Part shown: piece by piece, positions 8,176 through 16,765 of the stretch
Numbering within the stretch: the stretch's first letter is position 1
Layout: every line of letters starts with the position of its first letter
Assembly (NCBI GenBank): GCA_017744715.1
Contig: JAGIAT010000007.1
Location: forward strand, 242,157-306,156
DNA length: 64,000 nt
DNA from: Niabella sp.
GTDB taxonomy: Bacteria > Bacteroidota > Bacteroidia > Chitinophagales > Chitinophagaceae
Direction: 5' to 3'
Program-made: the position numbers and the translations under genes
The notes under the pieces: model-generated
Told to the model about the DNA's origin: nothing
What the model saw: the letters and a program-made list of their open reading frames with translations, nothing else
The model's database searches: none

Positions 8176-8793
8176 ATGGAAAAGATATTGATCATCAATG
8201 CAGGACAACATTTCGGCCATTCCGGTGGCCGGTTTAACAATACCGTGGCTGCAGAAACAGAAGCGTTTTTCAGGGGCCGGCCAAATGCGGAAGTACGGCA
8301 AACAGTGATTGCCAATGGGTATGATCCGGCTGAGGAGGTGGAAAAATTTGTGTGGGCGGATACGGTCATTTATCATACGCCCATTTGGTGGTTCCAGTTG
8401 CCCCATGGGTTTAAGCAATACATTGACGAGGTATTTACCGCCGGCCACCGGAAAGGTATTTACCGCAGCGATGGCCGCTCGTCAGAAAATCCCGATATCA
8501 ACTACGGAACCGGAGGCATGCTGCATGGCAAAACCTATATGCTGACGACCAGCTGGAATGCACCTGAGACAGCGTTTACGCTGCCGGGCGAATTTTTTAA
8601 AGAGCACAGTGTGGATGATGGCCCTTTATTTGGTTTTCACCGGATGAATGCTTTTACGGGTATGCAGCCTTTAAAAAGTTTTCACTTTCACGATATTGAA
8701 AAGAATGCAGATGTGGAGCGGGATATGGAACGGTACAGGGCGCATCTTAAAACCCATTTTGAAACCATCTTAAAACCCGTACTTGCAGCATGA
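8176..8793 (+). CDS. mdaB: NAD(P)H:quinone oxidoreductase, MdaB family
   Basis: 205 residues, flavodoxin-like fold. MEKILIINAGQHFGHSGG is the MdaB FAD phosphate loop; IYHTPIWWFQLPHGFKQYIDEV and the later SWNAPETAF match MdaB signatures. The enzyme reduces quinones to quinols by two electrons, avoiding semiquinones. An in-frame ATG at 8140 lies ahead of the -7 motif, so 8176 is chosen. First gene of a tight operon; its stop overlaps the next ATG by four bases. In E. coli mdaB sits next to ygiN, a quinol monooxygenase, and a YgiN-like gene occurs two genes downstream here. Confidence 0.93.
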   Translation: MEKILIINAGQHFGHSGGRFNNTVAAETEAFFRGRPNAEVRQTVIANGYDPAEEVEKFVWADTVIYHTPIWWFQLPHGFKQYIDEVFTAGHRKGIYRSDGRSSENPDINYGTGGMLHGKTYMLTTSWNAPETAFTLPGEFFKEHSVDDGPLFGFHRMNAFTGMQPLKSFHFHDIEKNADVERDMERYRAHLKTHFETILKPVLAA

Positions 8794-9674
8794 AGAAAGT
8801 ATTGATAACCGGCATTACCGGGTATATTGGCGGAACGGTAGCAAAGAAGTTACTGGAAAAAGGCTATCGTATTGCGGGCCTGCTGCGCAATGAACAACAT
8901 GCAGCGGAACTGGCATCGCTGGGAATTGAATGTATAAAAGGAACGATACACGATGAAGCTGTTTTACGTGCTGCCATTACCGGGGCCGATGCACTGATTC
9001 ATACCGCTGATTCCGCTGACGATGCCTATGCAGTAGACAGCATGATCCATGCGCTGGAAGGAAGCGGGAAAACATTCATTTTTACTTCCGGGTCTGCCAT
9101 TTTGGGCGGGAAAGAGAATGGAGAAAAGAATGATTTTGTTTTTACTGAAGATATTCCGCTAAGCCCGAGGCTGGAAATGGTTTCAAGGGTACACATCAAC
9201 CAGTACGTACTCCGGGCCGCTCAGAAAAATATAAGAAGTATCGTAATCGTTCCCACAATGGTATACGGAGAGGGACTGGGAGTAAAAAAAGACAGTATTC
9301 AGTTGCCTGCCCTGATCCGTTTTTCAAAGGAAAAAGGCTTTGGCGTATATTTTGGAAAAGGCGAGAATAGCTGGTCAAATTTGCATATTGAAGATCTGGC
9401 AGATCTTTATGTACATGCTTTGGAAAAAGCAAAACCCGGCGCGCTTTATTATGCAGAAAACGGTCGCTCTACCATAAAAAACCTGGCCGGCCATATCAGC
9501 AAACGTTATGGGCTCATGCCGGCGCAATCGGTAAGCATACAGGAGGCCGTTGACCGCTTTGGTCCCGCGGGTGGTTATTTTGGATTTGCGTCTGGCAGCT
9601 TATGTAATGCAGATAAGGCAAAGCAGGAGCTGGGATGGAAACCTAAGTATGATTCGATCGAAGCATTTATTTAA
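8790..9674 (+). CDS. NAD-dependent epimerase/dehydratase-type extended SDR
   Basis: 294 residues. N-terminal Rossmann motif KVLITGITGYIGGTVAKKL, then ADALIHTADSADDA; the segment after FTSGSAILGG lacks a clean YxxxK (there is EMVSRVHINQYV), so the catalytic residues are uncertain and an NmrA/isoflavone-reductase-like role is possible. IVVPTMVYGEG-like (IVIVPTMVYGEG) and NLHIEDLADLYVHA are typical extended-SDR blocks. ATGA overlap with mdaB indicates translational coupling. It probably reduces a carbonyl or enol intermediate in the same stress or catabolic response; substrate unknown. Confidence 0.85.
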   Translation: MKKVLITGITGYIGGTVAKKLLEKGYRIAGLLRNEQHAAELASLGIECIKGTIHDEAVLRAAITGADALIHTADSADDAYAVDSMIHALEGSGKTFIFTSGSAILGGKENGEKNDFVFTEDIPLSPRLEMVSRVHINQYVLRAAQKNIRSIVIVPTMVYGEGLGVKKDSIQLPALIRFSKEKGFGVYFGKGENSWSNLHIEDLADLYVHALEKAKPGALYYAENGRSTIKNLAGHISKRYGLMPAQSVSIQEAVDRFGPAGGYFGFASGSLCNADKAKQELGWKPKYDSIEAFI

Positions 9675-9689
9675 CCTGAAAAAAGTATC

Positions 9690-9974
9690 ATGAAAATTTA
9701 TCTTACCGCTGTTATAGAAGTAAAACCGCCACACCGGGCGGAGGTATTGGAAGTGCTGCAACAGATGGTGGTAGCGACGCGCCGGGAGGAAACCTGTGAA
9801 TTGTATCGGCTTCACCAGGACATGGAAGATGAGAACCGCTTTGTATTCTATGAGATCTGGACCAGCCCCGAAGGGTTGGAGCAACACAACCAGCAACCCT
9901 ACATCAAAGCATTTGGGGCGCTGACCGGGAAGCTTCAGGAAGTACCCCGGATTTACAAAACCACCATCGTTTAA
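9690..9974 (+). CDS. Antibiotic-biosynthesis-monooxygenase domain protein (YgiN-like quinol monooxygenase)
   Basis: 94 residues, one dimeric alpha+beta ABM domain: beta strand IYLTAVIEVKP, helix HRAEVLEVLQQMVVATRREE, then CELYRLHQDMEDENRFVFYE IW and HNQQPYIKAF helix. Length and motifs fit YgiN and related cofactor-free quinol oxygenases. Only 15 bases separate it from the preceding gene. In E. coli, MdaB and YgiN are proposed to run a quinone/quinol redox cycle, so the pairing here suggests the same chemistry. Other ABM substrates cannot be excluded. Confidence 0.82.
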   Translation: MKIYLTAVIEVKPPHRAEVLEVLQQMVVATRREETCELYRLHQDMEDENRFVFYEIWTSPEGLEQHNQQPYIKAFGALTGKLQEVPRIYKTTIV

Positions 9975-9975
9975 A

Positions 9976-10088
9976 ATGAAAACCGTATTGTTGGGAATCG
10001 CTGTGCTTACAGGCGCATTCGTTTTTGCACAAAACAAGAAACCAGAAAATATGAAAAAGCGATCCTGGCTGCGTTGAAAAATAAGTGA
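9976..10088 (+). pseudogene. Remnant of a small secreted-protein gene
   Basis: An ATG at 9976 opens a frame encoding a good signal peptide (MKTVLLGIAVLTGAFVFAQ) that stops after 33 codons at 10077. In the next frame the same DNA reads YEKAILAALKNK and stops at 10088, which looks like a normal protein C-terminus. The simplest reading is a gene whose middle was deleted, fusing its signal peptide to its tail out of frame. It lies in the operon between the monooxygenase and aldo/keto reductase genes. It could instead be a real short peptide. Confidence 0.5.
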
Positions 10089-10112
10089 CAACAAAATAAA
10101 GCAATATAAAGT

Positions 10113-11099
10113 ATGCAATACAGAACATTAGGAAATACAGATCTCAAATTATCCGTTATCACGCATGGTGCCTTTGCCATTGGCGGCAATATGTGGGGTG
10201 GAAATGAAAAGCAGGACTCGATCAACTCCATCCACGCTTCATTAGATCATGGCGTTACTTCAATCGATACCGCGCCGTTCTACGGCTTTGGTTTAAGTGA
10301 AATATTGGTGGGCGAAGCCATTAAAGGAAAAGACCGTTCCAAAATACAGTTGCTCACCAAATTCGGCCTGGTATGGGACGGCAGTAATCATGGCAACGGG
10401 GAGTTTTTCTTTGATGCTACGGACAATGGCAATACCATACCGGTGTATAAATATGCTTCCAGGGAAAATGTGATCAAAGAAACAGAAGAAAGCTTGAAAC
10501 GGCTGGGCACCGATTATATTGATCTGTTGCAACTGCACTGGCCGGACGCCACCACCCCCATCAACGAAACCATGGAGGCCCTGGAGCTTCTGATACAGCA
10601 GGGTAAAATACGTGCCGCCGGTGTAAGCAATTACAGTGTAACCCAATTGCAGGAAGCGGCGCAAACCCTGAAACCCACCAGCAACCAGGTATCGTACAGC
10701 ATGCTCAACCGCAGTATAGAGAAGGACCTCGTGCCCTATGCGCAGGAGACCCATACCGGTATTATTGTATATAGCCCCATGGAACGCGGCCTGCTCACGG
10801 GTAAATATTTTAAAGAAGATAGTTTAAAGAGTGACGACCACCGTAACAGTTATTTTACACAATTTGACCTGGAAAAAGTAAAGACCCTGCTGCAAACCAT
10901 CGAACCTGTAGCAAGGGATAAAGGTGCCACACTGGCACAATTGGTATTGCGCTGGACCACACTGCAACCGGGTATTACGGTGGTCTTGGCGGGCGCGCGC
11001 AACGCTGCACAGTCGATCGCGAACGCGGAAGCAATAAGCCTTGAGCTTACGGCGGAGGAATTGCAATTCATAAATCAACAGCTTGCCGGTTTGCAATAA
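10113..11099 (+). CDS. Aldo/keto reductase
   Basis: 328 residues, (beta/alpha)8 barrel NADPH reductase. Start MQYRTLGNTDLKLSVITHGAFAIGG; catalytic tetrad visible as Asp and Tyr in SIDTAPFYGFGLSE, Lys in LLTKFG, His in LLQLHWPD; C-terminal cofactor block VVLAGARNAAQSIANA. Closest in style to the YghZ/Tas-like AKR groups that reduce small aldehydes and ketones. Fifth position of the mdaB operon and in line with a carbonyl/quinone detoxification role. Confidence 0.93.
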   Translation: MQYRTLGNTDLKLSVITHGAFAIGGNMWGGNEKQDSINSIHASLDHGVTSIDTAPFYGFGLSEILVGEAIKGKDRSKIQLLTKFGLVWDGSNHGNGEFFFDATDNGNTIPVYKYASRENVIKETEESLKRLGTDYIDLLQLHWPDATTPINETMEALELLIQQGKIRAAGVSNYSVTQLQEAAQTLKPTSNQVSYSMLNRSIEKDLVPYAQETHTGIIVYSPMERGLLTGKYFKEDSLKSDDHRNSYFTQFDLEKVKTLLQTIEPVARDKGATLAQLVLRWTTLQPGITVVLAGARNAAQSIANAEAISLELTAEELQFINQQLAGLQ

Positions 11100-11131
11100 T
11101 GCCATACCGGCAGGCAGTAAAAATACATACA

Positions 11132-11626
11132 ATGGAACAACGTACATCAACCAATGGTTTTAGCCGTGCCAATCATGTAGGCATTACCGTAAAGAATCTT
11201 GAAACATCGATCGCCTTCTATGAAGCGTTAACCGGGTTGAAAATATCCAACCGGGATGAGATCGGGGGGGAACGGATGGCCCGGGTACAGGGATTGGAGG
11301 ACACCCGGATCCGCTATGCCAACCTGCACCTGGACAATCTGAATATCGACATACTGGAGTATATGATTCCTGAAGCCGAACAAGCCTCCTACAAAAACAA
11401 CCAGATTAGTGCCATGCACCTTTGTTTTGAAGTGGATGATATGGAGGCCGCGCTGAAACGCTTAAAGGAAATAGGCGTGGAGCCGGAAGGAGCACCCATC
11501 GTATTCCGCGAGGAAGACGGATTAACATCCGGTTTGGGTACGGCCGTGGTTTATTTCCGGGATCCGGACGGCACCAACCTGGAACTGATCGCTCCGCAGG
11601 GGCCGTTTAAACGGAGGGGACAATAG
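11132..11626 (+). CDS. VOC-family (glyoxalase/dioxygenase superfamily) protein
   Basis: 164 residues from ATG 11132. Two beta-alpha-beta-beta-beta modules: ANHVGITVKNLETSIAFYE at the start of the first, ISAMHLCFEVDDMEAALKRL at the start of the second, and VYFRDPDGTNLELIAPQ at the end. His and Glu positions typical of metal binding are present. An ATG at 11099 overlapping the AKR stop would add 11 residues of no family similarity, so 11132 is preferred. Last gene of the mdaB operon; a glutathione-independent glyoxalase or ring-cleavage role is possible. Confidence 0.85.
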   Translation: MEQRTSTNGFSRANHVGITVKNLETSIAFYEALTGLKISNRDEIGGERMARVQGLEDTRIRYANLHLDNLNIDILEYMIPEAEQASYKNNQISAMHLCFEVDDMEAALKRLKEIGVEPEGAPIVFREEDGLTSGLGTAVVYFRDPDGTNLELIAPQGPFKRRGQ

Positions 11627-11690
11627 GGGGACGATCCCGCAGATGGCGCAGAAAAGGCAGCGGTATAATCAGTGGGAAATAGTCACCGGA

Positions 11691-13916
11691 TCATTCAAAA
11701 AAATCGAGTTCTGCTATCGATAAATTGTTGTCACGCGCAGCCGTTTCTGTGGCTTGTATACGGATATACCTTGTTGTGAATGCCTGTTTAAAAGCATGAA
11801 GCCGTGTAACCGGGTCGTTGATCAGGTTGCCAAATTCAAACACATCGGTGTTGGTCCAATGGTTGCCATCGGTGCTGATCTGGATGATCCCCTTACTCAT
11901 AAGACCCGCTTTGTTTTGGGCGTGCGGGGTATATGAAAAGCTGTTGAGTGTATAAACCGTACCAAGGTCCAGCGCAATAAAGCCATAACCGGAGGCCGGT
12001 GTTGACTGCCACCAGGTTTTTTCATCGGCATCAAAAGCCAGCGCCGCACGGTGTTGTGCCGTATCACCGCTTGTGGCCAGTAATTTCCAGTTTTGTTTTA
12101 AGATGCCAAAGGTTTGACTGGCTACCGGGCCGGTGCTGTTCTTACCGATGGCCATGGCTTTTACCGGGCCACGTGCTACGGTAAAAGGCGCCGCATAAAC
12201 AGGTGATGATGCGGTAGGAATAGTGCCGTCTGTTGTGTAACGGATCTCGATACCGGTACCCAGGTTCTTCAATGTATTTTCACCATGAGGCTTCCAGTTA
12301 AACGCCGGCTGATAGGGGGCAATGGTTACCAGTCCGCTTACGCTTCGTGTTAACTGCAGCTGCGGCGGACGCATTTTATAATAATGCGCGGTAATATTGC
12401 TGATGGCGGGCGTAGCCCTGGAGCGGAGGATCCGGATACGGAATTGATTGGAGGTGGTTTCGGGAAAACGCAGGATCCGCTTATATCCGATATTGGTAGC
12501 CGCGGCAATCTCTTTCCATTGTCCATCGATCCAGGCATCTGCGGCGTGTTGTTCCACGCGCTCGCCGTGTGTGGTGATGGCTTCCTGCAGCACCAGGCGG
12601 TTGATGGTTACCGGTTGCGGAGTGCGGATAATGAGCTCCGGCTGCTGTTCCTTTAGCAATACAAAACTTCGCGGATCGGCGTCCAGTACGGGTTTGGGGC
12701 CGGTTGCATTTTTAAAAAGGTTGATCCCATAGGTTTCACGGATGCGGGCTCCCGTTTCTTTTAAAACGGACACGTCTTCGTTCGAAAAGCGGCCCTCGCG
12801 GTTTGGAGGTATATTGAGCAGGAAGGTAGAGTTGCCACCCACGGAGCGTTCATAAATATCAAATACATCATCGGCGCTCCGCACTTTTTGAGCCGTTTCA
12901 TCGCGATAGAACCAGCCTTCGCGGATGGAAGTGTTGGTCTCTGCCTGCTGATAATGCAGGTAGCGGCCTTTATACAACTGTTCCCGGCTGCCAAGATCGG
13001 GGGCGGTAAGATCCGGAAAGCTGTTCATCTGATTGGGGGCTTCATTAAAAGGGAGTACATTCCATTCCGTGCTTCTTGTTTTGCCGGCTTCATTGCCGCA
13101 CCAGCGGATATCCTGTTTGCCAAAAATAACCGCTTTTGGTGCCAGGGTATGGATGAGCTTTTTCCAGGCGGCGTAATTGTATTGCTGCCCTCCCTTGGTT
13201 TTAGGATGCGCCCCATCAAACCATACTTCATCCACCGGGCCGTATTCGGTCAGCAGTTCAAACAGCTGGTTCAGGAAATATTCATTATAATCATCCACTT
13301 CAAATTGAAAACGGGTTTTGTTTTTGAACGGGCGACCGGGTACCGGGCGGGGAATGGTGCGGGTGGTATACTTGCTTAAATTGCCATAAAGCCCGTCGGG
13401 GCTTTCAATCTGGAAAAGATCAGCAGGGGAAAGATAGATGCCCAGCTTGAGTCCGTATTTTTTACAGGATGCACTGAGGTCTTTAAGGATATCGCCGGTT
13501 CCATTACGGAAACCGGAGGCCATGATGCCATGCGTGGTATAGCGGCTTTGCCAGAGCACAAATCCATCATGATGTTTTACGGTAAGGATCACAATCTTCA
13601 TGCCGGCGGCCTTCATGGCGGCACACCATTGGTCGGTGTCCAGCGTTTTCAGATCAAAGATTTTTGGGTCTTCCATTCCATTACCCCATTCTTTACGGGT
13701 AAAGGTATTGGGCCCGATGTGTACAAAGGCAATAAACTCATTGCGCAGCGCGGCATACTGGTTGGCGGTGGGTACCACCTGCACAGCTTTACTAATAATG
13801 GTTTCCTTTGAATCGCCCGGCAGGATGGGGATGGTATTAGCCGTTTTAACGGTTTGGGAAAAAGCCGGTGCCGATACCGGGAATGCTAACAGTAGCAAAA
13901 AAGTCTTAAGGTGCAT
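11691..13916 (-). CDS. Secreted alpha-L-fucosidase, GH29, with C-terminal F5/8-type carbohydrate-binding module
   Basis: 741 residues. Signal peptide 1-20 (..PAFSQ). GH29 barrel about 45-400 with KHHDGFVLW at 114-122 and the nucleophile Asp234 in EVWFDGA. About residues 410-510 are a beta domain, then a chitobiase-like segment (YTTDGTIPTASSPVY) and a terminal discoidin/F5/8 type C (CBM32-like) domain about 615-741 with FDADEKTWWQS and RYIRIQATE. Hydrolyses terminal fucose from glycans in the periplasm or outside. Fucosidases with this tail are common in Bacteroidota. Next to a GH16 gene on the same strand, but no SusC/D pair is present. Confidence 0.93.
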   Translation of the reverse strand: MHLKTFLLLLAFPVSAPAFSQTVKTANTIPILPGDSKETIISKAVQVVPTANQYAALRNEFIAFVHIGPNTFTRKEWGNGMEDPKIFDLKTLDTDQWCAAMKAAGMKIVILTVKHHDGFVLWQSRYTTHGIMASGFRNGTGDILKDLSASCKKYGLKLGIYLSPADLFQIESPDGLYGNLSKYTTRTIPRPVPGRPFKNKTRFQFEVDDYNEYFLNQLFELLTEYGPVDEVWFDGAHPKTKGGQQYNYAAWKKLIHTLAPKAVIFGKQDIRWCGNEAGKTRSTEWNVLPFNEAPNQMNSFPDLTAPDLGSREQLYKGRYLHYQQAETNTSIREGWFYRDETAQKVRSADDVFDIYERSVGGNSTFLLNIPPNREGRFSNEDVSVLKETGARIRETYGINLFKNATGPKPVLDADPRSFVLLKEQQPELIIRTPQPVTINRLVLQEAITTHGERVEQHAADAWIDGQWKEIAAATNIGYKRILRFPETTSNQFRIRILRSRATPAISNITAHYYKMRPPQLQLTRSVSGLVTIAPYQPAFNWKPHGENTLKNLGTGIEIRYTTDGTIPTASSPVYAAPFTVARGPVKAMAIGKNSTGPVASQTFGILKQNWKLLATSGDTAQHRAALAFDADEKTWWQSTPASGYGFIALDLGTVYTLNSFSYTPHAQNKAGLMSKGIIQISTDGNHWTNTDVFEFGNLINDPVTRLHAFKQAFTTRYIRIQATETAARDNNLSIAELDFFE

Positions 13917-13987
13917 GGCCTTTATATGAATGATTTAAATTTCTAAAATGTGTTCAGCCCTCTGAATTGCATTGAAAAAAAGATCAT

Positions 13988-14017
13988 CGTCACTTCGACC
14001 CCGGCGGAGAAGTCCCT
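13988..14017. repeat. Copy of the TTTCGACC/GGAGAAA interspersed repeat
   Basis: GTCACTTCGACCCCGGCGGA followed by GAAGTCCCT resembles the cores at 1797-1815 and 1937-1965. It sits between the two glycosidase genes. Confidence 0.5.
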
Positions 14018-14074
14018 ATGGAAACACTGTACACGCACAGCTTTTAACCGGTTTGTCGCTGGTAGCAAAGCACT

Positions 14075-14914
14075 TTATTGGTACACTTTTACCCAGTCTA
14101 CGATCATTTGTACCGGCAACTGCTGCGGATCTACCTTGCCTACCCAGTTGCCGCCCAGCTGCTGGTCAATCAGCAGGTAAAACGGCTGGTCATATGGCCA
14201 CTGGCTGGCATCCACTCCGGTAATGCGCGGGTAGGTGAAGGTTTCTTTTCCGTTTACGGTAAATACGATCTTATCCGGAAACCATTTAATGCCAAAGATA
14301 TTGAACCCATCCCGGTCGAATGCTGCTGTTCCGGAGTGGGGCGGCGTTTGAGTCTGTTTGAGATCGAGCGTATAATAAGAATGGGTGGTTTGATACACTT
14401 TATGTTCAAAATTCAGGTGCTCCATGATATCGATCTCCCCGTTTTTCGGATAGGCGCCGTATTTATTTTGTTCGGCCAGCATCCACATGGCGGGCCAGGC
14501 ACCGGTAGCACACTCCAGCTTCGCCCTTATTTCAATTTTGCCATATTGAAAGGCGAACTTTCCTTTTGTATAAATACCACCGGTGATAAAGGGGCGCGGA
14601 TCTGAAATCGTATCCGGGTTGCGGATGCCGCGGAGGTATACATACCCGCTATCCATCCGGAAGCAATCCGGGTGTGTGCTCATATGCTTGTTCCAATCCG
14701 ATTTACCCGGTGGGATCCTTGTCCATTTGGCGGTATCCAGGGCGGAACTATTAAAATCGTCCTTCCAGACCAGGGTCCATTTTTTTTCGGACCGGTGTTG
14801 CTTTTGAAGATATACATACCCGGCGGAGCGTGTAAAAGGGCGGCTGCATGCTGCAGCCAGCAGGAGGAGCACCAGGGGTAAAAGGGAAATCTGTTTTATG
14901 GTTGTCAATGGCAT
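14075..14914 (-). CDS. Glycoside hydrolase family 16 lipoprotein (beta-glucanase/laminarinase-like)
   Basis: 279 residues from the ATG at 14914; an upstream in-frame ATG would precede the signal peptide and is rejected. Hydrophobic signal with Cys23 (LLLLAAACS), an acceptable though not perfect lipobox (Ala at -3). GH16 jelly roll follows: WTLVWKDDFN at the start, catalytic EIDIMEH with Glu160 (nucleophile), Asp162 and Glu165 (acid/base), and a final MIVDWVKVYQ strand. Likely cleaves beta-1,3 or mixed-link glucans or related polysaccharides at the cell surface; the exact substrate cannot be read. Confidence 0.92.
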   Translation of the reverse strand: MPLTTIKQISLLPLVLLLLAAACSRPFTRSAGYVYLQKQHRSEKKWTLVWKDDFNSSALDTAKWTRIPPGKSDWNKHMSTHPDCFRMDSGYVYLRGIRNPDTISDPRPFITGGIYTKGKFAFQYGKIEIRAKLECATGAWPAMWMLAEQNKYGAYPKNGEIDIMEHLNFEHKVYQTTHSYYTLDLKQTQTPPHSGTAAFDRDGFNIFGIKWFPDKIVFTVNGKETFTYPRITGVDASQWPYDQPFYLLIDQQLGGNWVGKVDPQQLPVQMIVDWVKVYQ

Positions 14915-15064
14915 CGGCAGGTGATTGTATAACCCGCAAGATAGCCACTCAGGCGGAGAAATGGCCCGGATGTGCAAACGGATGCGCAGACGCCTTGCTG
15001 TAAGCAGGTGGTTTTAAGCTCAAGGTTGGAGTATGTGTATAAGCTGATGGCCGGCGGTTAAGCA

Positions 15065-15326
15065 TGTGTTCCAGGTTTAAGGTTCAAGGTTTAAGGTTGG
15101 ATTCCGTTCCTGCTTGGTGCAGTATCACTGATCACAAGGCAACACCGGCTGAAAACTAAAAACTGGTGTTTGTTTCAGGTTTAAGGTTCAACGTTTCAGG
15201 TTGGATACATTTAATACTTGGTGCTTCTTACTGATAACTGAAGACTGAAAACTAAAATCTGATAGCTAAAACCTGATTTCACACCAAGTATGAAACGCGA
15301 TCTAACCTTGAACCTTGAACCTGAAA
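15065..15326. repeat. Intergenic repeats, core C1 plus partial unit
   Basis: Core C1 (GGATTCCGTTCCTGCTTGGT, then GCAGTATCACTGATCAC, AAGGCAACACCGGCTG) at about 15098-15150, flanked by GTTTCAGGTTTAAGGTTCAA-type and CTGAAAACTAAAAACTG-type linkers. A second unit with another core (TACTTGGTGCTTCTTACTG) and an inverted ACACCAAGTATGAAACGCGA end fills the rest up to the E2 stop. Nothing else is seen in 14978-15326. Confidence 0.75.
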
Positions 15327-16649
15327 CTAAATCTCCACCGGAACAAAACTCTCCAGCTCCTTGGCAACAGCACTGAGGAAGGTAGCGCCCAGGGCTCCAT
15401 CTACCACGCGGTGATCGTAGCTCATGCTCAGCACCATCATATGCCGGATGGCGATGCTGTCGCCCTGCGGGGTTTCTACCACAACGGGGCGTTTTTTTAT
15501 GGCGCCTACAGCGAGGATCGCCACCTGCGGCTGGTTAATAATGGGCGTACCGGCAAGGCTGCCGAAGGTACCCACATTGGTAATGGTAAAGGTACCACCC
15601 TGGGTATCTTCTGCCTTTAGCTTATTATTCCGTGCTGCATCTGCCAGGCCGTTCACGCGTTTGGCCAGGCCCGTCAGGTTCAGCTGGTCGGCATTTTTGA
15701 TCACGGGTACGATCAGGTTCCCGCTGGGTAGGGCAGTGGCCATCCCGATATTGATATCTTTTTTGATGATGATCTTATCGCCGTCGATCGAACTGTTGAT
15801 CAGCGGAAAACGCTTGATGCACCGGGTAATGGCTTCAATGAACAGGGGCATAAAGGTGATCTTGGTGCCCTCCCTTTTTTCAAAATCTTTTTTTACTTTC
15901 TCCCGCCACATCACCATATTGGTTACGTCGGCTTCAGAGAAGCTGGTCACGTGCGGACTGGTCTGCTTGCTGCGTACCATGTGCTCTGCGATCAGCTTGC
16001 GCATCCGGTCCATTTCAATGATCTCCACATTGCCGCCATGACGGCTGATATCCAGCGTGCCGCTTTGCGGTGTTTCCTTTGCAGGGGCAACGGTAACAGC
16101 GGGTGGCGTAACGGTTGCCGCCGGTGCCTGTTGACGGGAGCGGTTGGCTACATACTCCAGGATATCATTTTTAGTTACGCGGCCTTCCTTGCCGGTACCC
16201 GGGATCTGTTCCAGCTCGCTCATGGAAATGCCTTCGCTGGCGGCTATATTCAATACAAGAGGCGAGTAGAACCGGGCGGAAGCGGATCCGGTGGCTGCCG
16301 GTTTGATCGTGGATGAAACCACCTCGGCTTCCTGTGCGGGTTCGGTTACAACCGGCTCCGGCTGCCGGGCAGGAGCCGGTTCGGGTGCAATAGTTTCGCT
16401 GGCTGCACCTTCTGTGCGGATGCGGGCGATGACCGTACCGATCGGCACTACATCATTTTCATTAAAAAGAATGGCTTCAATAATACCACTGGCTGTGCTG
16501 GGTACCTCACTATCCACTTTGTCCGTAGCGATCTCCAGAACGGTTTCGTCCATTTCCACGGCATCACCCACCTGCTTCAACCATTTTAAGATGGTTGCTT
16601 CCATTATGCTTTCTCCTAATTTGGGCATCACCAGATCCTCTAAAGCCAT
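15327..16649 (-). CDS. Dihydrolipoyl acyltransferase, E2 of a 2-oxoacid dehydrogenase complex
   Basis: 440 residues. Lipoyl domain 1-80 with lipoyl-lysine K44 in ATDKVDS; Ala/Pro/Glu-rich hinge; peripheral E1/E3-binding domain about 127-168 (YSPLVLNIAASEGI, GRVTKNDILEYV); second hinge; catalytic domain about 210-440 ending in SYDHRVVDG with His413 and Asp417. One lipoyl domain and DHRVVDG favour a branched-chain or generic 2-oxoacid complex over a PDH/OGDH assignment, but this is uncertain. No E1 or E3 gene is adjacent. Confidence 0.92.
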   Translation of the reverse strand: MALEDLVMPKLGESIMEATILKWLKQVGDAVEMDETVLEIATDKVDSEVPSTASGIIEAILFNENDVVPIGTVIARIRTEGAASETIAPEPAPARQPEPVVTEPAQEAEVVSSTIKPAATGSASARFYSPLVLNIAASEGISMSELEQIPGTGKEGRVTKNDILEYVANRSRQQAPAATVTPPAVTVAPAKETPQSGTLDISRHGGNVEIIEMDRMRKLIAEHMVRSKQTSPHVTSFSEADVTNMVMWREKVKKDFEKREGTKITFMPLFIEAITRCIKRFPLINSSIDGDKIIIKKDINIGMATALPSGNLIVPVIKNADQLNLTGLAKRVNGLADAARNNKLKAEDTQGGTFTITNVGTFGSLAGTPIINQPQVAILAVGAIKKRPVVVETPQGDSIAIRHMMVLSMSYDHRVVDGALGATFLSAVAKELESFVPVEI

Positions 16650-16699
16650 AGAACAATTGTATTTATTGAATAAATTTAGTTTAAAATGCTTAGCCGCCG

Positions 16700-16707
16700 C
16701 AAAAATA
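16700..16707 (-). promoter_or_regulatory. Candidate -7 element for the E2 gene
   Basis: On the minus strand TATTTTTG matches TAnnTTTG exactly, about 50 bases before the E2 ATG at 16649. No convincing -33 box is seen. Confidence 0.35.
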
Positions 16708-16765
16708 GTGATTTCAATCCTAACTTTCGTTTGTTAGTTGTTGTAACAGACCTGAAGTGAACGGG

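Noticed and set aside
11691..14914. Polysaccharide utilisation locus
   Set aside because: Two glycosidases are adjacent, but there is no SusC/SusD pair, sensor or further CAZyme gene.
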